Positions 1 through 8,773 are shown, counted from the first letter of the stretch. The stretch is 64,000 nt of DNA from an uncultured Bacteroides sp. (GCA_900542985.1 UQPQ01000003.1:25917-89916); one strand, 5' to 3'. Notes: generated by a model not told the origin, from the letters alone. Program-made: numbers and translations.

Positions 1-648
1 TCTAGTATCGGTGACTTCAGCATGCGCATTTTCAACGCAGATGGATCTGAAGCCATGATGTGTGGGAATGCCAGCAGGTGTATTGGGAAATATCTTTACG
101 AATATGGACTGACGGATAAAAAGGATATTGCGCTGGAAACCAAATCGGGTATCAAACAATTAAAGCTGAATGTAAACTCAAACAATACAGTAGATGAAGT
201 TACAGTAGATATGGGAATACCCACAAATATTCATTGGGTAAAATTAGGAGAACAATCTCCTTACCCCCAGGGTATTGCCGTATCAATGGGGAATCCACAT
301 TTAGTCATTTTTGTAGACAATGTTTCGAGCGTCAATCTTTTTCAGGCAGGCCCGTTTTTAGAAAATCATCCTTTATTTCCTGATCGGACCAATGTAGAAT
401 TTGCCCAAATTTTAGACGAGGGACACATTCGCATGCGTGTGTGGGAGAGAGGATCAGGCATTACTCAGGCTTGTGGAACCGGAGCATGTGCAACTGCTGC
501 TGCCGCTATTTTTACTAAACAGTGTACAAGAAATGTAAAAGTAAAAATGGACGGAGGAGAGCTCCTGATGAACTGGGATATACACACCAATCATATGACC
601 ATGAAAGGTCCTGCAACCAAAGTTTTTGATGGTGAAATAGAAATCTAA
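1..648 (+). CDS. dapF: Diaminopimelate epimerase, 5' end outside the window
   Basis: Interconverts LL- and meso-diaminopimelate in the cytoplasm, for lysine and peptidoglycan synthesis. The frame is open from base 1, so the gene starts upstream of the window. About 215 codons are visible against a usual family length near 270, leaving roughly 55-60 N-terminal residues missing. Both catalytic cysteine regions are present: MCGNASRC (visible codons about 20-27) and ACGTGACA (about 157-164). The first ATG visible at base 22 is internal to the conserved core and is not the start. The gene ends just before a strong hairpin at 705-738, which it shares with the converging small gene. dapA lies about 50 kb away in the same window. 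Confidence 0.95.
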   Translation, partial: SSIGDFSMRIFNADGSEAMMCGNASRCIGKYLYEYGLTDKKDIALETKSGIKQLKLNVNSNNTVDEVTVDMGIPTNIHWVKLGEQSPYPQGIAVSMGNPHLVIFVDNVSSVNLFQAGPFLENHPLFPDRTNVEFAQILDEGHIRMRVWERGSGITQACGTGACATAAAAIFTKQCTRNVKVKMDGGELLMNWDIHTNHMTMKGPATKVFDGEIEI

Positions 649-704
649 ACAGATAGCATCTACAACCATAAAAACTTCTATTTCTACTTAAAATTAGTTC
701 CTGT

Positions 705-738
705 TTAAGGTATACCCAATAAATTCGGTATACCTTAA
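705..738. terminator. Bidirectional hairpin between converging genes
   Basis: A perfect 12-bp inverted repeat, TTAAGGTATACC / GGTATACCTTAA, with a 10-nt loop. It sits between the stop of dapF and the stop of the minus-strand small lipoprotein gene. The U-tract is weak on both sides, so this is a likely shared transcription end rather than a classical strong terminator. Confidence 0.6.
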
Positions 739-742
739 TAAA

Positions 743-934
743 TTAATAATGATGTATTTCTTTACGATGACCGGGAGCATAATACTTAGCTGATTTCTTT
801 CCATGTTTTTTCTTTGCATGGCCGGGTGGAATTTCTTTATGATGCAATTTATGAGGATGCTTATGTACAACACACGAAGACATACTGAAACAGAGAGACA
901 GTACAAATAAAAAAAGTAAAAACTTTGGTTTCAT
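743..934 (-). CDS. Small His/Lys-rich putative lipoprotein (often labelled quinol oxidase subunit 4)
   Basis: A 63-residue protein. It has a charged start (MKPK), a hydrophobic stretch (residues about 4-16) and a lipobox-like MSSC with Cys at about 21. The mature part is about 40 residues, almost all His, Lys, Gly and Pro, with the motifs IPPGHAKKKHGKKSAKYY and APGH. Small proteins with this PPGxAKK...SAKxYAPGH pattern are common in Bacteroides and are frequently named quinol oxidase subunit 4. Nothing here resembles a membrane-spanning oxidase subunit, so I treat that name as unreliable. The His content suggests metal or polyanion binding at the periplasmic face or outer membrane; that is inference. 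It is monocistronic and converges on dapF. Confidence 0.75.
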   Translation of the reverse strand: MKPKFLLFLFVLSLCFSMSSCVVHKHPHKLHHKEIPPGHAKKKHGKKSAKYYAPGHRKEIHHY

Positions 935-1229
935 AAAATCAACAATTGGTTTTTACAAATTTAAGAAAACAATCTATAATTTCTCGCAATAGCAATGAAA
1001 TATCTGTTTCTTCCTTTTAAAGCATCAGCCAATTTTGGCTTAATCCCCTCAAATAGGTATCCATAATTTAAGAAACAAAAGCTGTATCTAATATTATGAT
1101 GTATATAGTGTTTTCCTACAGTCTGAAAACAGCAGCAATACGCCTTAATAAAAGCACTATTTTTAGGTATTTCAAAACAACCCCAGACCGCCTACCTTTG
1201 CCACAGAAAAACAATCTAAATTAAACATC
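935..1229. other. Intergenic region between the small lipoprotein gene and fldA
   Basis: 295 bases that should hold the divergent promoters. I see a -7-like TACCTTTG at 1193-1200 serving fldA. No additional ORF, RNA gene or repeat could be supported. Confidence 0.5.
1193..1200 (+). promoter_or_regulatory. Bacteroidetes -7 element for fldA
   Basis: TACCTTTG matches TAnnTTTG exactly. It is 29 nt upstream of the fldA ATG. No clean -33 TTTG is seen at the expected distance. Confidence 0.6.
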
Positions 1230-1736
1230 ATGAAAAAAATTGGTATCGTTTATGGTTCCACTACAGGAACATGTGAAAACTTGGCAGGGCAATTGGCTAC
1301 TGTATTGGGAATCGCAAATACAGACGTTTATAGTGCAGACAAACTGACTGTCGAATTGGTAAATGCTTACGATGTTCTGCTTCTTGGCACTTCAACCTGG
1401 GGAGACGGAGAACTGCAGGATGACTGGTATGATGGCATCAAAGTACTGAAGAATGCAGACTTAAAAGGGAAGTATATCGCTTTGTTTGGCTGTGGAGACT
1501 CTGAATCTTATTGTGACACTTTCTGTGATGCCATGGGGATTTTGTACGAAGATTTGAAAGACAGCGGATGCACCTTTCTGGGCAATCATGTAAGTACAGA
1601 TGATTACACTTTCTCTAACTCTGCAGCTGTTGTCGACGGTAGTTTTGTAGGTCTTGCATTAGATGATATAAATGAAAGCCACAAAACATCCACACGCATC
1701 AAAACTTGGACCGACGAGTTAAAGAAAACTTTTTAA
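1230..1736 (+). CDS. fldA: Flavodoxin
   Basis: A 168-residue long-chain flavodoxin, a cytoplasmic FMN-binding electron carrier for low-potential reactions. The N-terminal phosphate-binding loop YGSTTGTCENLA (about residues 8-19) matches the flavodoxin T/S-x-T-G-x-T signature. The flavin-stacking segments STWGDGELQDDW (about 55-66) and FGCGDSESYCDTF (about 90-102) are intact, and the length fits the family. The DUF2023 gene follows 41 nt downstream, a pairing common in Bacteroides. A TACCTTTG -7 box lies 29 nt before the ATG. Likely partners in this window are oxidoreductases of anaerobic metabolism, but none is proved by context. Confidence 0.95.
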   Translation: MKKIGIVYGSTTGTCENLAGQLATVLGIANTDVYSADKLTVELVNAYDVLLLGTSTWGDGELQDDWYDGIKVLKNADLKGKYIALFGCGDSESYCDTFCDAMGILYEDLKDSGCTFLGNHVSTDDYTFSNSAAVVDGSFVGLALDDINESHKTSTRIKTWTDELKKTF

Positions 1737-1777
1737 TCCACAATCATTTTTTATCTACCATAATCCATTTTATTACA

Positions 1778-2134
1778 ATGATATCATCTCCCGACATCCT
1801 GCCAGCTGAAATGAAAGTTTTTCTGAATCACATATATGAATACAAAAAAGGTGTACGCCGCATGATTCTCTTTACAGTCAACCGCAAGTATGAAGAGTTT
1901 GCCATCGAACGCTTGAAAAAGCAGCGAATCGACTTTCTGGTACAACCGGTGACAAATACAAGCGTGAACTTATTTTTCGGACGTCCGGAATGTATTCAGG
2001 CAATCAGACATCTGGCAAAACGCCCACTCCATATGTTGACACCGGAAGAAGATTTTATACTGGGAGCGATGTTGGGATATGATATTTGTGCACAATGCGA
2101 ACGTTACTGCAAACGCAAGAAAAACTATTACTGA
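1778..2134 (+). CDS. DUF2023 family protein
   Basis: A 118-residue protein from the ATG at 1778. An in-frame ATG at 1706 would overlap fldA and add a tail with no family resemblance, so I reject it. The sequence matches DUF2023, a short domain found next to flavodoxin in Bacteroidetes and spirochaetes, with no known reaction. The C-terminus holds CAQCERYCKRKK, a Cys-rich cluster that could bind a metal or an iron-sulfur centre. The position directly after fldA suggests a role with flavodoxin; this rests on neighbourhood only. Confidence 0.85.
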   Translation: MISSPDILPAEMKVFLNHIYEYKKGVRRMILFTVNRKYEEFAIERLKKQRIDFLVQPVTNTSVNLFFGRPECIQAIRHLAKRPLHMLTPEEDFILGAMLGYDICAQCERYCKRKKNYY

Positions 2135-2215
2135 GCTTATAAATAATCAATTTATAAACTCAACGCCTAAAACACTGAAACAATTTAAATTTCATACGTA
2201 TTCTTTCTTATATCA

Positions 2216-2398
2216 TCATTCAGCAGAATCTTCATTCTTTATGCCAATGTCATTTTTCACTTCTTTGATATTTTCCTTGAAACTACGTACTCCTTTTCCA
2301 AGTCCTCCCATCAATTCCGGAATTTTCTTACCTCCAAAAAACAACAGGAGTATCAGTACGATAAAAATAATTTCTTGTGTACCTATTCCAAACATCAT
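2216..2398 (-). CDS. tatA: TatA/TatE-type twin-arginine translocase subunit
   Basis: A 60-residue Tat pore subunit. It has one N-terminal membrane helix (about residues 8-22, IIFIVLILLLFFGGKKIPEL) with the characteristic FGGKKIPEL hinge, then an amphipathic helix (GGLGKGVRSFKENIKE) and an acidic tail. Length and layout fit TatA. Its start is 6 nt after the stop of the minus-strand flavodoxin-like gene, so the two should be co-transcribed. No tatC is present in the window, so TatC must be encoded elsewhere. An aldo/keto reductase 2 kb away carries a twin-arginine signal and is an obvious candidate substrate. Confidence 0.93.
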   Translation of the reverse strand: MMFGIGTQEIIFIVLILLLFFGGKKIPELMGGLGKGVRSFKENIKEVKNDIGIKNEDSAE

Positions 2399-2404
2399 TT
2401 TATT

Positions 2405-2977
2405 TTATAAATCGTTACTTTTTATTACATCGTTAACCCAGTTCTGAATAGCATTACGATTCACCGTATTCAGTAATTTACCATCCTTCCATTTTAGCTT
2501 AGGATATGCATTCCTTAACTCTTTTACACTATTGGCTATTCCGCTCCCACCAGATGTAGCAAAAGGTACAAGTATTTTCCCTTCCAAAGAATAACTTTCT
2601 ATAAAAGTATTGACAATTCTTGGAGCTTGATTCCACCAAATAGGATAGCCGATAAAAATTACATTATAGCCACTGATATTTAATTTTGTACCATGCAATG
2701 TCGGACGTGCTGCAGGATTTTTCATTTCTATTGAGCTACGTGACATTTTGTTATTCCAATCAAGATCTTCAGATGTGTAAATCCGTTGAGGAGTAATCTC
2801 ATATAAAGTACCACCAGTGATATTTGCAATCATATGAGCCACTTTAGCTGTAGTATGTGTGGCAGAGAAATAAACAATTAACACCTTATTTAAGGTTTGC
2901 ATACGCTTTTCATTTTGAGAATAAGCAGTAAAACAGAAAGTTGTTACTACCTGCAATGTTAAAATAATCTTGTTCAT
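2405..2977 (-). CDS. Exported flavodoxin-like protein
   Basis: A 190-residue protein from the ATG at 2977; an earlier in-frame ATG at 3001 would precede the signal peptide. Residues 1-21 (MNKIILTLQVVTTFCFTAYSQ) look like a Sec signal peptide. The mature part is a flavodoxin fold: VLIVYFSATHTTAKVA is the FMN phosphate loop, followed by YPIWWNQAPRIVNTF and PFATSGGSGI segments typical of the Flavodoxin_4 family. An exported flavodoxin is odd because flavodoxins normally load FMN in the cytoplasm, yet many Bacteroides homologues look like this. It is the first gene of a pair with tatA, 6 nt apart, and faces the AraC regulator. Confidence 0.85.
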   Translation of the reverse strand: MNKIILTLQVVTTFCFTAYSQNEKRMQTLNKVLIVYFSATHTTAKVAHMIANITGGTLYEITPQRIYTSEDLDWNNKMSRSSIEMKNPAARPTLHGTKLNISGYNVIFIGYPIWWNQAPRIVNTFIESYSLEGKILVPFATSGGSGIANSVKELRNAYPKLKWKDGKLLNTVNRNAIQNWVNDVIKSNDL

Positions 2978-3091
2978 AAATAGGCTATTTATTTTCAACA
3001 TATCATTTAATTTTTAAATTCAATCTCTGCAATTTCCATATTTGACACTATTATTACACGATGTATTATATATGTTTTATTTTTCATCATG

Positions 3092-3099
3092 CAAAATTA
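3092..3099 (-). promoter_or_regulatory. -7 element for the flavodoxin-like/tatA pair
   Basis: CAAAATTA on the plus strand reads TAATTTTG on the minus strand, matching TAnnTTTG. It lies about 115 nt upstream of the flavodoxin-like start, back to back with the AraC gene promoter. Confidence 0.4.
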
Positions 3100-3196
3100 A
3101 GTTGAAACATAGAGTAATTTTGTAAACATAATCCTGCAATCTGTACCATTTTTACAGAATTTACTATCTATTCAAAACATGAATCATATAATAGTA

Positions 3197-3204
3197 TATC
3201 TTTG
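3197..3204 (+). promoter_or_regulatory. -7 element for the AraC-type regulator
   Basis: TATCTTTG matches TAnnTTTG exactly, 23 nt upstream of the ATG. No clear -33 TTTG is visible. Confidence 0.55.
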
Positions 3205-3227
3205 CATTACTATAATAGAAAAAAATA

Positions 3228-4127
3228 ATGAATAACATACTGCAAGTAAGAAATGTCAATGACTATAGCCATTATCTTGGATGCAACGAACAGCATCCGC
3301 TGATCACTGTCATAAATTATGCAGAAGTATCACCTATACGTCATAGTTTAAACAACTATAGTGTATACGGATTATTTCTCCGAGATGACGCGAACATAGA
3401 TTTGGAATATGGCTGTGGAAAATACGATTATAATAAAGGAACATTACTCTGCGTAGCTCCAGGACAAATAGGAGGCAAGGAGGACAATGGAGAACAAGTA
3501 TCCATTACAGGATGGGCGCTTCTATTCCATCCTGATCTACTTCATAATTTCCCGCTCGAGAAACATATTAAGGATTATTCCTTTTTTGATTATCGTGTCA
3601 ATGAAGCCCTCCACATGACGGAAGACGAACATGATATTCTTGTCTCATTAATGCAGCAAATTCGTAAAGAACTAAACAATAAGCCAGATAATCTTCAGAA
3701 TACGATTATCATAAGTTATATTGAACTAGCTCTTAATTTTTGCCAACGTTTTTACAATCGTCAATTTATTACCCGCAAGCATGAAAATTCCGATATTCTT
3801 ATTCGTTTTGACCGCTTGCTTCGTGAATATTTTGAGAACAAACTCCAATTAACTCATGGGGTTCCCAGCGTACAATATTGCGCAAACGAATTATGTATGT
3901 CACCCAATTATTTTGGAGATGTTATCAAAAAAACTACCGGTGAGACAGCAAGCAATCACATTCGCTTCTTCATTATCCAACTTGCAAAAAACTACCTTAC
4001 TGCCGGAGAGACTGTATCTCAGGTATCGGAGCATCTTGGTTTTGAATATTCTCAGCATTTTAGCCGAATGTTTAAAAAATTAGAAGGTATCACTCCTTCA
4101 GAATATTGTAAAAAACTCTGTTATTGA
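3228..4127 (+). CDS. AraC family transcriptional regulator
   Basis: A 299-residue regulator with an N-terminal cupin-like sensing part and a C-terminal double helix-turn-helix (about residues 195-297). The second HTH carries VSQVSEHLGFEYSQHFSRMF followed by GITPSEY, the standard AraC signature. It is divergent from the flavodoxin-like/tatA pair, and two minus-strand aldo/keto reductase genes converge on it. The arrangement suggests it controls this oxidoreductase cluster, as AraC proteins next to Flavodoxin_4 and aldo/keto reductase genes commonly do. The inducer cannot be read from sequence; a redox or electrophile signal is inference. Confidence 0.92.
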   Translation: MNNILQVRNVNDYSHYLGCNEQHPLITVINYAEVSPIRHSLNNYSVYGLFLRDDANIDLEYGCGKYDYNKGTLLCVAPGQIGGKEDNGEQVSITGWALLFHPDLLHNFPLEKHIKDYSFFDYRVNEALHMTEDEHDILVSLMQQIRKELNNKPDNLQNTIIISYIELALNFCQRFYNRQFITRKHENSDILIRFDRLLREYFENKLQLTHGVPSVQYCANELCMSPNYFGDVIKKTTGETASNHIRFFIIQLAKNYLTAGETVSQVSEHLGFEYSQHFSRMFKKLEGITPSEYCKKLCY

Positions 4128-4223
4128 CAAGCAGACGTTTATAAAATTAAATTTGTACATCCGATAAGTTTTTTGTCTGAAATATGCAGATACCTCACAA
4201 TCTATACCAATGAATATAGATGA

Positions 4224-5357
<1,134 letters not shown>

Positions 5358-5434
5358 AGTAATTATATTTAACTCTTATATTCCTCAAATTATAGAATGT
5401 TTTCGTAACAATATTTCCCAACTCAGCCGATAAT

Positions 5435-6298
5435 TTACAAACTGGTAAGCACAGGATTCTCCAAATAATTAAAAAGCCGATGCACTTCACTTGGCTTATG
5501 CGGGTCAAGCATTTGTGGGCGTGCAAGATCAAGTGAAGTAATTGCTTGCATATCATTTTTAGAAAGTTCGAAGTCCCAGATTCCTAAATTCTCTTTCATG
5601 CGACTGCGATGAACAGATTTCGGAATGACACTTACGCCTCTTTGTACATTCCAACGAAGAATGACTTGTGCTACCGTCTTATCGTGTTCTTTCGCTATTT
5701 TTCTCAATATATGATTCGTAAACATTCCATTCATCCCCTCAGCAAAAGGAGCCCAAGCCTGCGGTATAATACCATATCCATGTAAAATATCAAGTTCCTC
5801 TTCTCTTTGATAAAAAGGATGCAACTCCAATTGGTTCACCATCGGTTTAATCTCAGCCATATAACAAAGATCTATAATACGGTCACTCTGAAAATTACTT
5901 ACACCAATAGCACGAATACGCCCTTCTTTATATAGTTCTTCCATAGCCCGCCATGCACCATAATAGTCTCCAAAAGGCATATGGATGAGATATAAATCAA
6001 GATAATCAACACCTAAATTATTAAGTGTCCGTTGAAAAGCCGTTTTTGTCTGTACATATCCCATTTCATTGATAAAAGCTTTTGAGGTAATAAAAAAATC
6101 TTCACGAGGCAATCCCGATTTACGGATTGCTCCCCCTACAGCAGTTTCATTATTATAAGAAGATGCGGTATCTATAAGGCGATAGCCAGTCTCAATAGCC
6201 TCCAATACAACAGATTCACATACATCATTAGATACTTGAAATACCCCAAAACCCTCCTGTGGCATTTCTATTCCGTTATACAATTTAAAAGTTTGCAT
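5435..6298 (-). CDS. Aldo/keto reductase
   Basis: A 287-residue cytoplasmic aldo/keto reductase starting at MQTFKLYNGIEMPQ; an in-frame ATG three codons earlier (6307) is possible but less typical. The tetrad is complete: Asp and Tyr in LIDTASSYNNE, Lys in FFITSKAF and His in YLIHMPFG. VIPKSVHRSRMKENL is the cofactor phosphate-binding segment. It belongs to the 2,5-diketo-D-gluconate reductase-like group. It is 77 nt upstream of the Tat-leader reductase on the same strand and probably co-transcribed. A CAAAAGTA (TACTTTTG on the minus strand) at 6322-6329 is a plausible -7 box. Confidence 0.93.
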   Translation of the reverse strand: MQTFKLYNGIEMPQEGFGVFQVSNDVCESVVLEAIETGYRLIDTASSYNNETAVGGAIRKSGLPREDFFITSKAFINEMGYVQTKTAFQRTLNNLGVDYLDLYLIHMPFGDYYGAWRAMEELYKEGRIRAIGVSNFQSDRIIDLCYMAEIKPMVNQLELHPFYQREEELDILHGYGIIPQAWAPFAEGMNGMFTNHILRKIAKEHDKTVAQVILRWNVQRGVSVIPKSVHRSRMKENLGIWDFELSKNDMQAITSLDLARPQMLDPHKPSEVHRLFNYLENPVLTSL

Positions 6299-6321
6299 AT
6301 TTATCATATTTTCTTTTCATA

Positions 6322-6329
6322 CAAAAGTA
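6322..6329 (-). promoter_or_regulatory. -7 element for the aldo/keto reductase pair
   Basis: TACTTTTG on the minus strand, 23 nt before the chosen reductase start. No -33 TTTG at the right spacing. Confidence 0.45.
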
Positions 6330-6381
6330 GTGGTATACTATGCAAATTCATGTAACAATAATACGGAGATTTGTAATGATT

Positions 6382-6627
6382 TTACAGATTATGATTTAAA
6401 TAACGAATACGTAATAAATCATTCAGCAGGTTTCTCAGCTTCATATTAATGACGCTTGCATCCTGTCTTTTTTGGATAAGTCCATTTTTGAATTGGTTCT
6501 CAGAATCAATGAGATAACGTGTTAAAATGTAACATGTTTCTCCTTTATGGCACAACGCGATTCTGATTTTGTGCTTCCCATTCTTAAGAACTTTTGCTTT
6601 GAAAATTGTAAGTTTTAATGTGGCCAT
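6382..6627 (-). pseudogene. Remnant of a tyrosine-type integrase (Arm DNA-binding domain only)
   Basis: 81 residues beginning MATLKLTIFKAKVLKNGKHK, containing the CYILTRYLIDSENQFKNGLI segment and ending NMKLRNLLNDLLRIRY. This is the N-terminal arm-binding domain of Bacteroidetes tyrosine recombinases, which are usually about 400 residues. The core-binding and catalytic domains (R-H-R-Y) are absent here and not found nearby. The fragment lies about 165 nt beyond the 3' end of a tRNA-Lys gene, the usual attachment position for integrative elements. I read it as the leftover of an element that excised or decayed. Confidence 0.75.
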
Positions 6628-6666
6628 AATAGATTAAATAAAAAAGGATAAGTTTTCGGACATGTA

Positions 6667-6702
6667 AAATCACTCAAAAGTGAGGTGATTTCCCTTTTTT
6701 TT
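6667..6702. terminator. Hairpin between the tRNA-Lys pair and the integrase remnant
   Basis: AAATCACTCA and TGAGGTGATTT form a stem with one bulged G, followed on the plus strand by CCC and a run of eight T. No plus-strand gene needs it. On the minus strand it lies just downstream of the tRNA-Lys genes but has only a short T-run. Its direction of action is uncertain. Confidence 0.4.
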
Positions 6703-6794
6703 AATCTATAAACGAAGAATAGGGTAGAAATAAAAAGAGTAAATTAACTTGTAAAATACTGATTATCTACAACTTAATCTACTCTTCCGTTTGG

Positions 6795-6867
6795 TACACC
6801 CTCAGGGATTCGAACCCTGGACCCACTGATTAAGAGTCAGTTGCTCTACCAACTGAGCTAAGAGTGC
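6795..6867 (-). tRNA. tRNA-Lys (CTT), copy downstream in transcription
   Basis: 73 nt on the minus strand beginning GCACTCTTAGCTCAGTTGG. The anticodon stem ACTGA/TCAGT encloses the loop CTCTTAA, giving anticodon CTT (lysine). The T-arm is CAGGG-TTCGAAT-CCCTG. The acceptor contains G1-U72 and U5-G68 wobbles. The following genomic bases read CCA. It is identical over 73 nt to the second copy 35 nt away. Confidence 0.95.
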
Positions 6868-6902
6868 ATCCACTATAAATTGTCAAATTTCCCGAATTAA
6901 AG

Positions 6903-6975
6903 TACACCCTCAGGGATTCGAACCCTGGACCCACTGATTAAGAGTCAGTTGCTCTACCAACTGAGCTAAGAGTGC
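6903..6975 (-). tRNA. tRNA-Lys (CTT), copy upstream in transcription
   Basis: Same 73-nt sequence and anticodon CTT as the neighbouring copy. The 3' CCA is not encoded here (the genome continues CTT). Transcription starts from the promoter at 6993-7024 and should run through both copies. Confidence 0.95.
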
Positions 6976-6992
6976 CTTTTTGATTGCGGGTG

Positions 6993-7024
6993 CAAAGGTA
7001 TAACCTTTATTTGAAAAGAACAAA
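6993..7024 (-). promoter_or_regulatory. Promoter of the tRNA-Lys pair
   Basis: On the minus strand: -33 TTTG (7021-7024), a 20-nt spacer, then -7 TACCTTTG (6993-7000). The -7 box ends 17 nt before the mature tRNA. A good match to the Bacteroidetes consensus. Confidence 0.75.
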
Positions 7025-7080
7025 TAAAAAGGAATAACTTTTTCAACTTTTTATAGTGATTTTCTATAATATTCTATAAA

Positions 7081-7557
7081 TCAGATAAGTTGATATTCTT
7101 CTTGATAATACAAGAATGATTGAGCACATGATTTATATTCGAATAGTTCTTCCGGCTTAAAGAAACGTGCTATTTCTTCCAAGGCAGCTTTAGGAGAATC
7201 GGAAGTATGAATGATATTTTCCTGCGAGCTGACACTGTAATCACCACGAATTGTTCCGGGAATTGCAACACGACCATTTGTAGCACCAGTCATAGAACGA
7301 ACTATCTGAATAGCATCTACTCCTTCATAGCAACATACAACGACAGGGGAAGCCATCATCGAATTTTTTACACGCTGGAAGAACGGTCTTTCACTCAAGT
7401 GAGCATAATGCTCATTCAATATTTCATCGGTAAGCTGCATCATTTTCATTCCAATCAAATGCAAGCCTTTACGTTCAAAACGGGTAGTTATTTCTCCAAT
7501 CAAACCACGCTGTACTGCCGATGGTTTTAAAATGACTAAAGTTCTTTCTAAACTCAT
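7081..7557 (-). CDS. ndk: Nucleoside diphosphate kinase
   Basis: A 158-residue enzyme that transfers the terminal phosphate among nucleoside triphosphates and diphosphates. The start MSLERTLVILKPSAVQRGLI is the family N-terminus. The phosphorylated His is in ENIIHTSDS (His117), preceded by MTGATN (about 89-94), and the GTIRGDY loop is present. Length fits; the C-terminus is slightly longer than the classical 143-residue enzymes, as in other Bacteroidetes. A full promoter (7634-7664) lies about 77 nt upstream. Confidence 0.97.
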   Translation of the reverse strand: MSLERTLVILKPSAVQRGLIGEITTRFERKGLHLIGMKMMQLTDEILNEHYAHLSERPFFQRVKNSMMASPVVVCCYEGVDAIQIVRSMTGATNGRVAIPGTIRGDYSVSSQENIIHTSDSPKAALEEIARFFKPEELFEYKSCAQSFLYYQEEYQLI

Positions 7558-7633
7558 AATTGTGTTTCAATTTTTAGATTTATACAAAGATTTACATAGC
7601 AGCTACTTTGTCTTTGCAGTTAAAGTAGCGCCC

Positions 7634-7664
7634 CAAATATACGTGCTTTATTTTAAATACCAAA
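7634..7664 (-). promoter_or_regulatory. Promoter of ndk
   Basis: On the minus strand: -33 TTTG (7661-7664), exactly 19 nt of spacer, and -7 TATATTTG (7634-7641). It predicts a leader of about 70 nt before the ndk ATG. Confidence 0.75.
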
Positions 7665-7699
7665 AGTTATTGAAAAAAAACGATAACAGAAGAGTTTTT

Positions 7700-7783
7700 C
7701 GACCGACGGCGTCGGATATGCAAACGGCGACGCTGATTTTACAGCCGACGTCGTCGGATGTACAGCCAACAACGCCGATTACA
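7700..7783. repeat. Two imperfect 42-nt GC-rich tandem repeats
   Basis: Unit 1 (7700-7741) begins CGACCGACGGCGTCGGAT and unit 2 (7742-7783) begins CAGCCGACGTCGTCGGAT. They align codon for codon over 14 triplets without gaps. Each contains a short palindrome (CCGACGGCGTCGG, CCGACGTCGTCGG) able to form a hairpin. The GC content contrasts sharply with the AT-rich flanks. They lie between the ndk promoter and the stop of the MBL gene. Confidence 0.7.
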
Positions 7784-7886
7784 GGATACTGTTCGGATTG
7801 AATGAGCATGATACCAAACAAGGAGAAATAATTTGCTTTTCAGCATTTTATTCTCCCTGCTTTCATTCTATCTTTCAAAAATAAAC

Positions 7887-8693
7887 TTATTCAAAACAGT
7901 ACAATTCCGAAGGAACGGTTCTTTTTAGAGGGATGACTTGCAAGTCTTGTCCGACTATAATATTCTTTTCCTTCAAAGCCATTTCTACCGTTTTGTATGC
8001 CAGTTCCGGATGATTGTTGTCTTTGCTCAGGTGGCAAAGCCATAAATATTTCAACCCTTCCGGCATATTGGACGCAATATAGTCGGCCATCTCTCGGTTG
8101 CACATATGCCCGTTCGGACTTGCAATGCGCATTTTTAAATGATAAGGGTAGGGGCCCATTTGCAGCATAGTCTCATCATAGTTGGCTTCCAGTATCAGAT
8201 AGTTTGCTTTTGCAATATACTTTGCGGCTGTTTCTGTAATATGCCCGATGTCGGTCAGAAAAGAAAAAGTCTTACCATCTATCACCACACAGTATCCTAC
8301 ATTGCCGGTACCGTCGTGCGGAACCTCAAAACAGGTAATTTCAAAATCTCCAAGTCTTATTGTTTCCTCTTTCCGAATAAAACGCGTATGCTCTTTATCC
8401 AGCTTTTCCGTCATGCAATAACTGCGCGAAATACCATAATGTACCTCCTGTGTAGCATAAATTGGAATGTTATGCTTACCGGCCAAATGACCTACAGCCT
8501 TAATGTGGTCGGCATGGTCGTGAGTTACAAATACGGCGCGTATATTTTCCAGACTCAGTCCTGTTTCCTTGAAGATTTTCTTTATAGAACGGATACCGAT
8601 GCCTGCATCTATCAAAATTCCTTCATTATCTGTTCCCAGATAGTAGCAATTCCCGCTACTTCCGCTTCCCAGACTCATAAAACGTACTTTCAT
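7887..8693 (-). CDS. MBL-fold metallo-hydrolase (YycJ/WalJ-like)
   Basis: A 268-residue metallo-beta-lactamase-fold hydrolase. The start MKVRFMSLGSGSSGNCYY is typical of the YycJ group. The metal site THDHADH is at about residues 57-63; further ligands are probably in VPHDGTGNVGY and in FLTDIGH. The C-terminal WLCHLSKDNNHPE matches the family's last His motif. Homologues are 5'-3' exonuclease-like enzymes linked to DNA or cell-wall stress, but the substrate is not settled. It diverges from cbiA, and a -7 TATCTTTG (minus strand, 8735-8742) lies 42 nt upstream. Confidence 0.92.
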   Translation of the reverse strand: MKVRFMSLGSGSSGNCYYLGTDNEGILIDAGIGIRSIKKIFKETGLSLENIRAVFVTHDHADHIKAVGHLAGKHNIPIYATQEVHYGISRSYCMTEKLDKEHTRFIRKEETIRLGDFEITCFEVPHDGTGNVGYCVVIDGKTFSFLTDIGHITETAAKYIAKANYLILEANYDETMLQMGPYPYHLKMRIASPNGHMCNREMADYIASNMPEGLKYLWLCHLSKDNNHPELAYKTVEMALKEKNIIVGQDLQVIPLKRTVPSELYCFE

Positions 8694-8734
8694 GCTTTTT
8701 TATCTTTTTACCCTTCCATCCGTCGAAAGGAGTG

Positions 8735-8742
8735 CAAAGATA
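8735..8742 (-). promoter_or_regulatory. -7 element for the MBL-fold gene
   Basis: CAAAGATA on the plus strand reads TATCTTTG on the minus strand. It is back to back with the cbiA promoter at 8766-8773. Confidence 0.55.
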
Positions 8743-8765
8743 GCAATTCTTCTATTTAATCTTCG

Positions 8766-8773
8766 TATCTTTG
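8766..8773 (+). promoter_or_regulatory. -7 element for cbiA
   Basis: TATCTTTG, 31 nt before the ATG at 8805. No cobalamin-riboswitch-like structure fits in the short leader. Confidence 0.55.

Larger units (their letters stand above)
7558..7886. other. Intergenic region between ndk and the MBL-fold gene
   Basis: 329 bases containing the ndk promoter and an unusual GC-rich pair of 42-nt repeats (7700-7783). An open frame of 89 codons runs through it on the plus strand, but its repeated peptide is a by-product of the DNA repeat and has no recognisable family. Confidence 0.6.

Noticed and set aside
6795..6975. Pair of near-identical direct repeats suggesting a CRISPR-like array
   Set aside because: The repeats are two complete tRNA-Lys genes with a 35-nt spacer; no other copies and no cas genes.
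7532..7801. 89-codon plus-strand frame with a repeated PTxSDxQ peptide
   Set aside because: It overlaps the ndk start and its promoter on the opposite strand, and the peptide repeat is explained by the 42-nt DNA repeat. No family resemblance or promoter.
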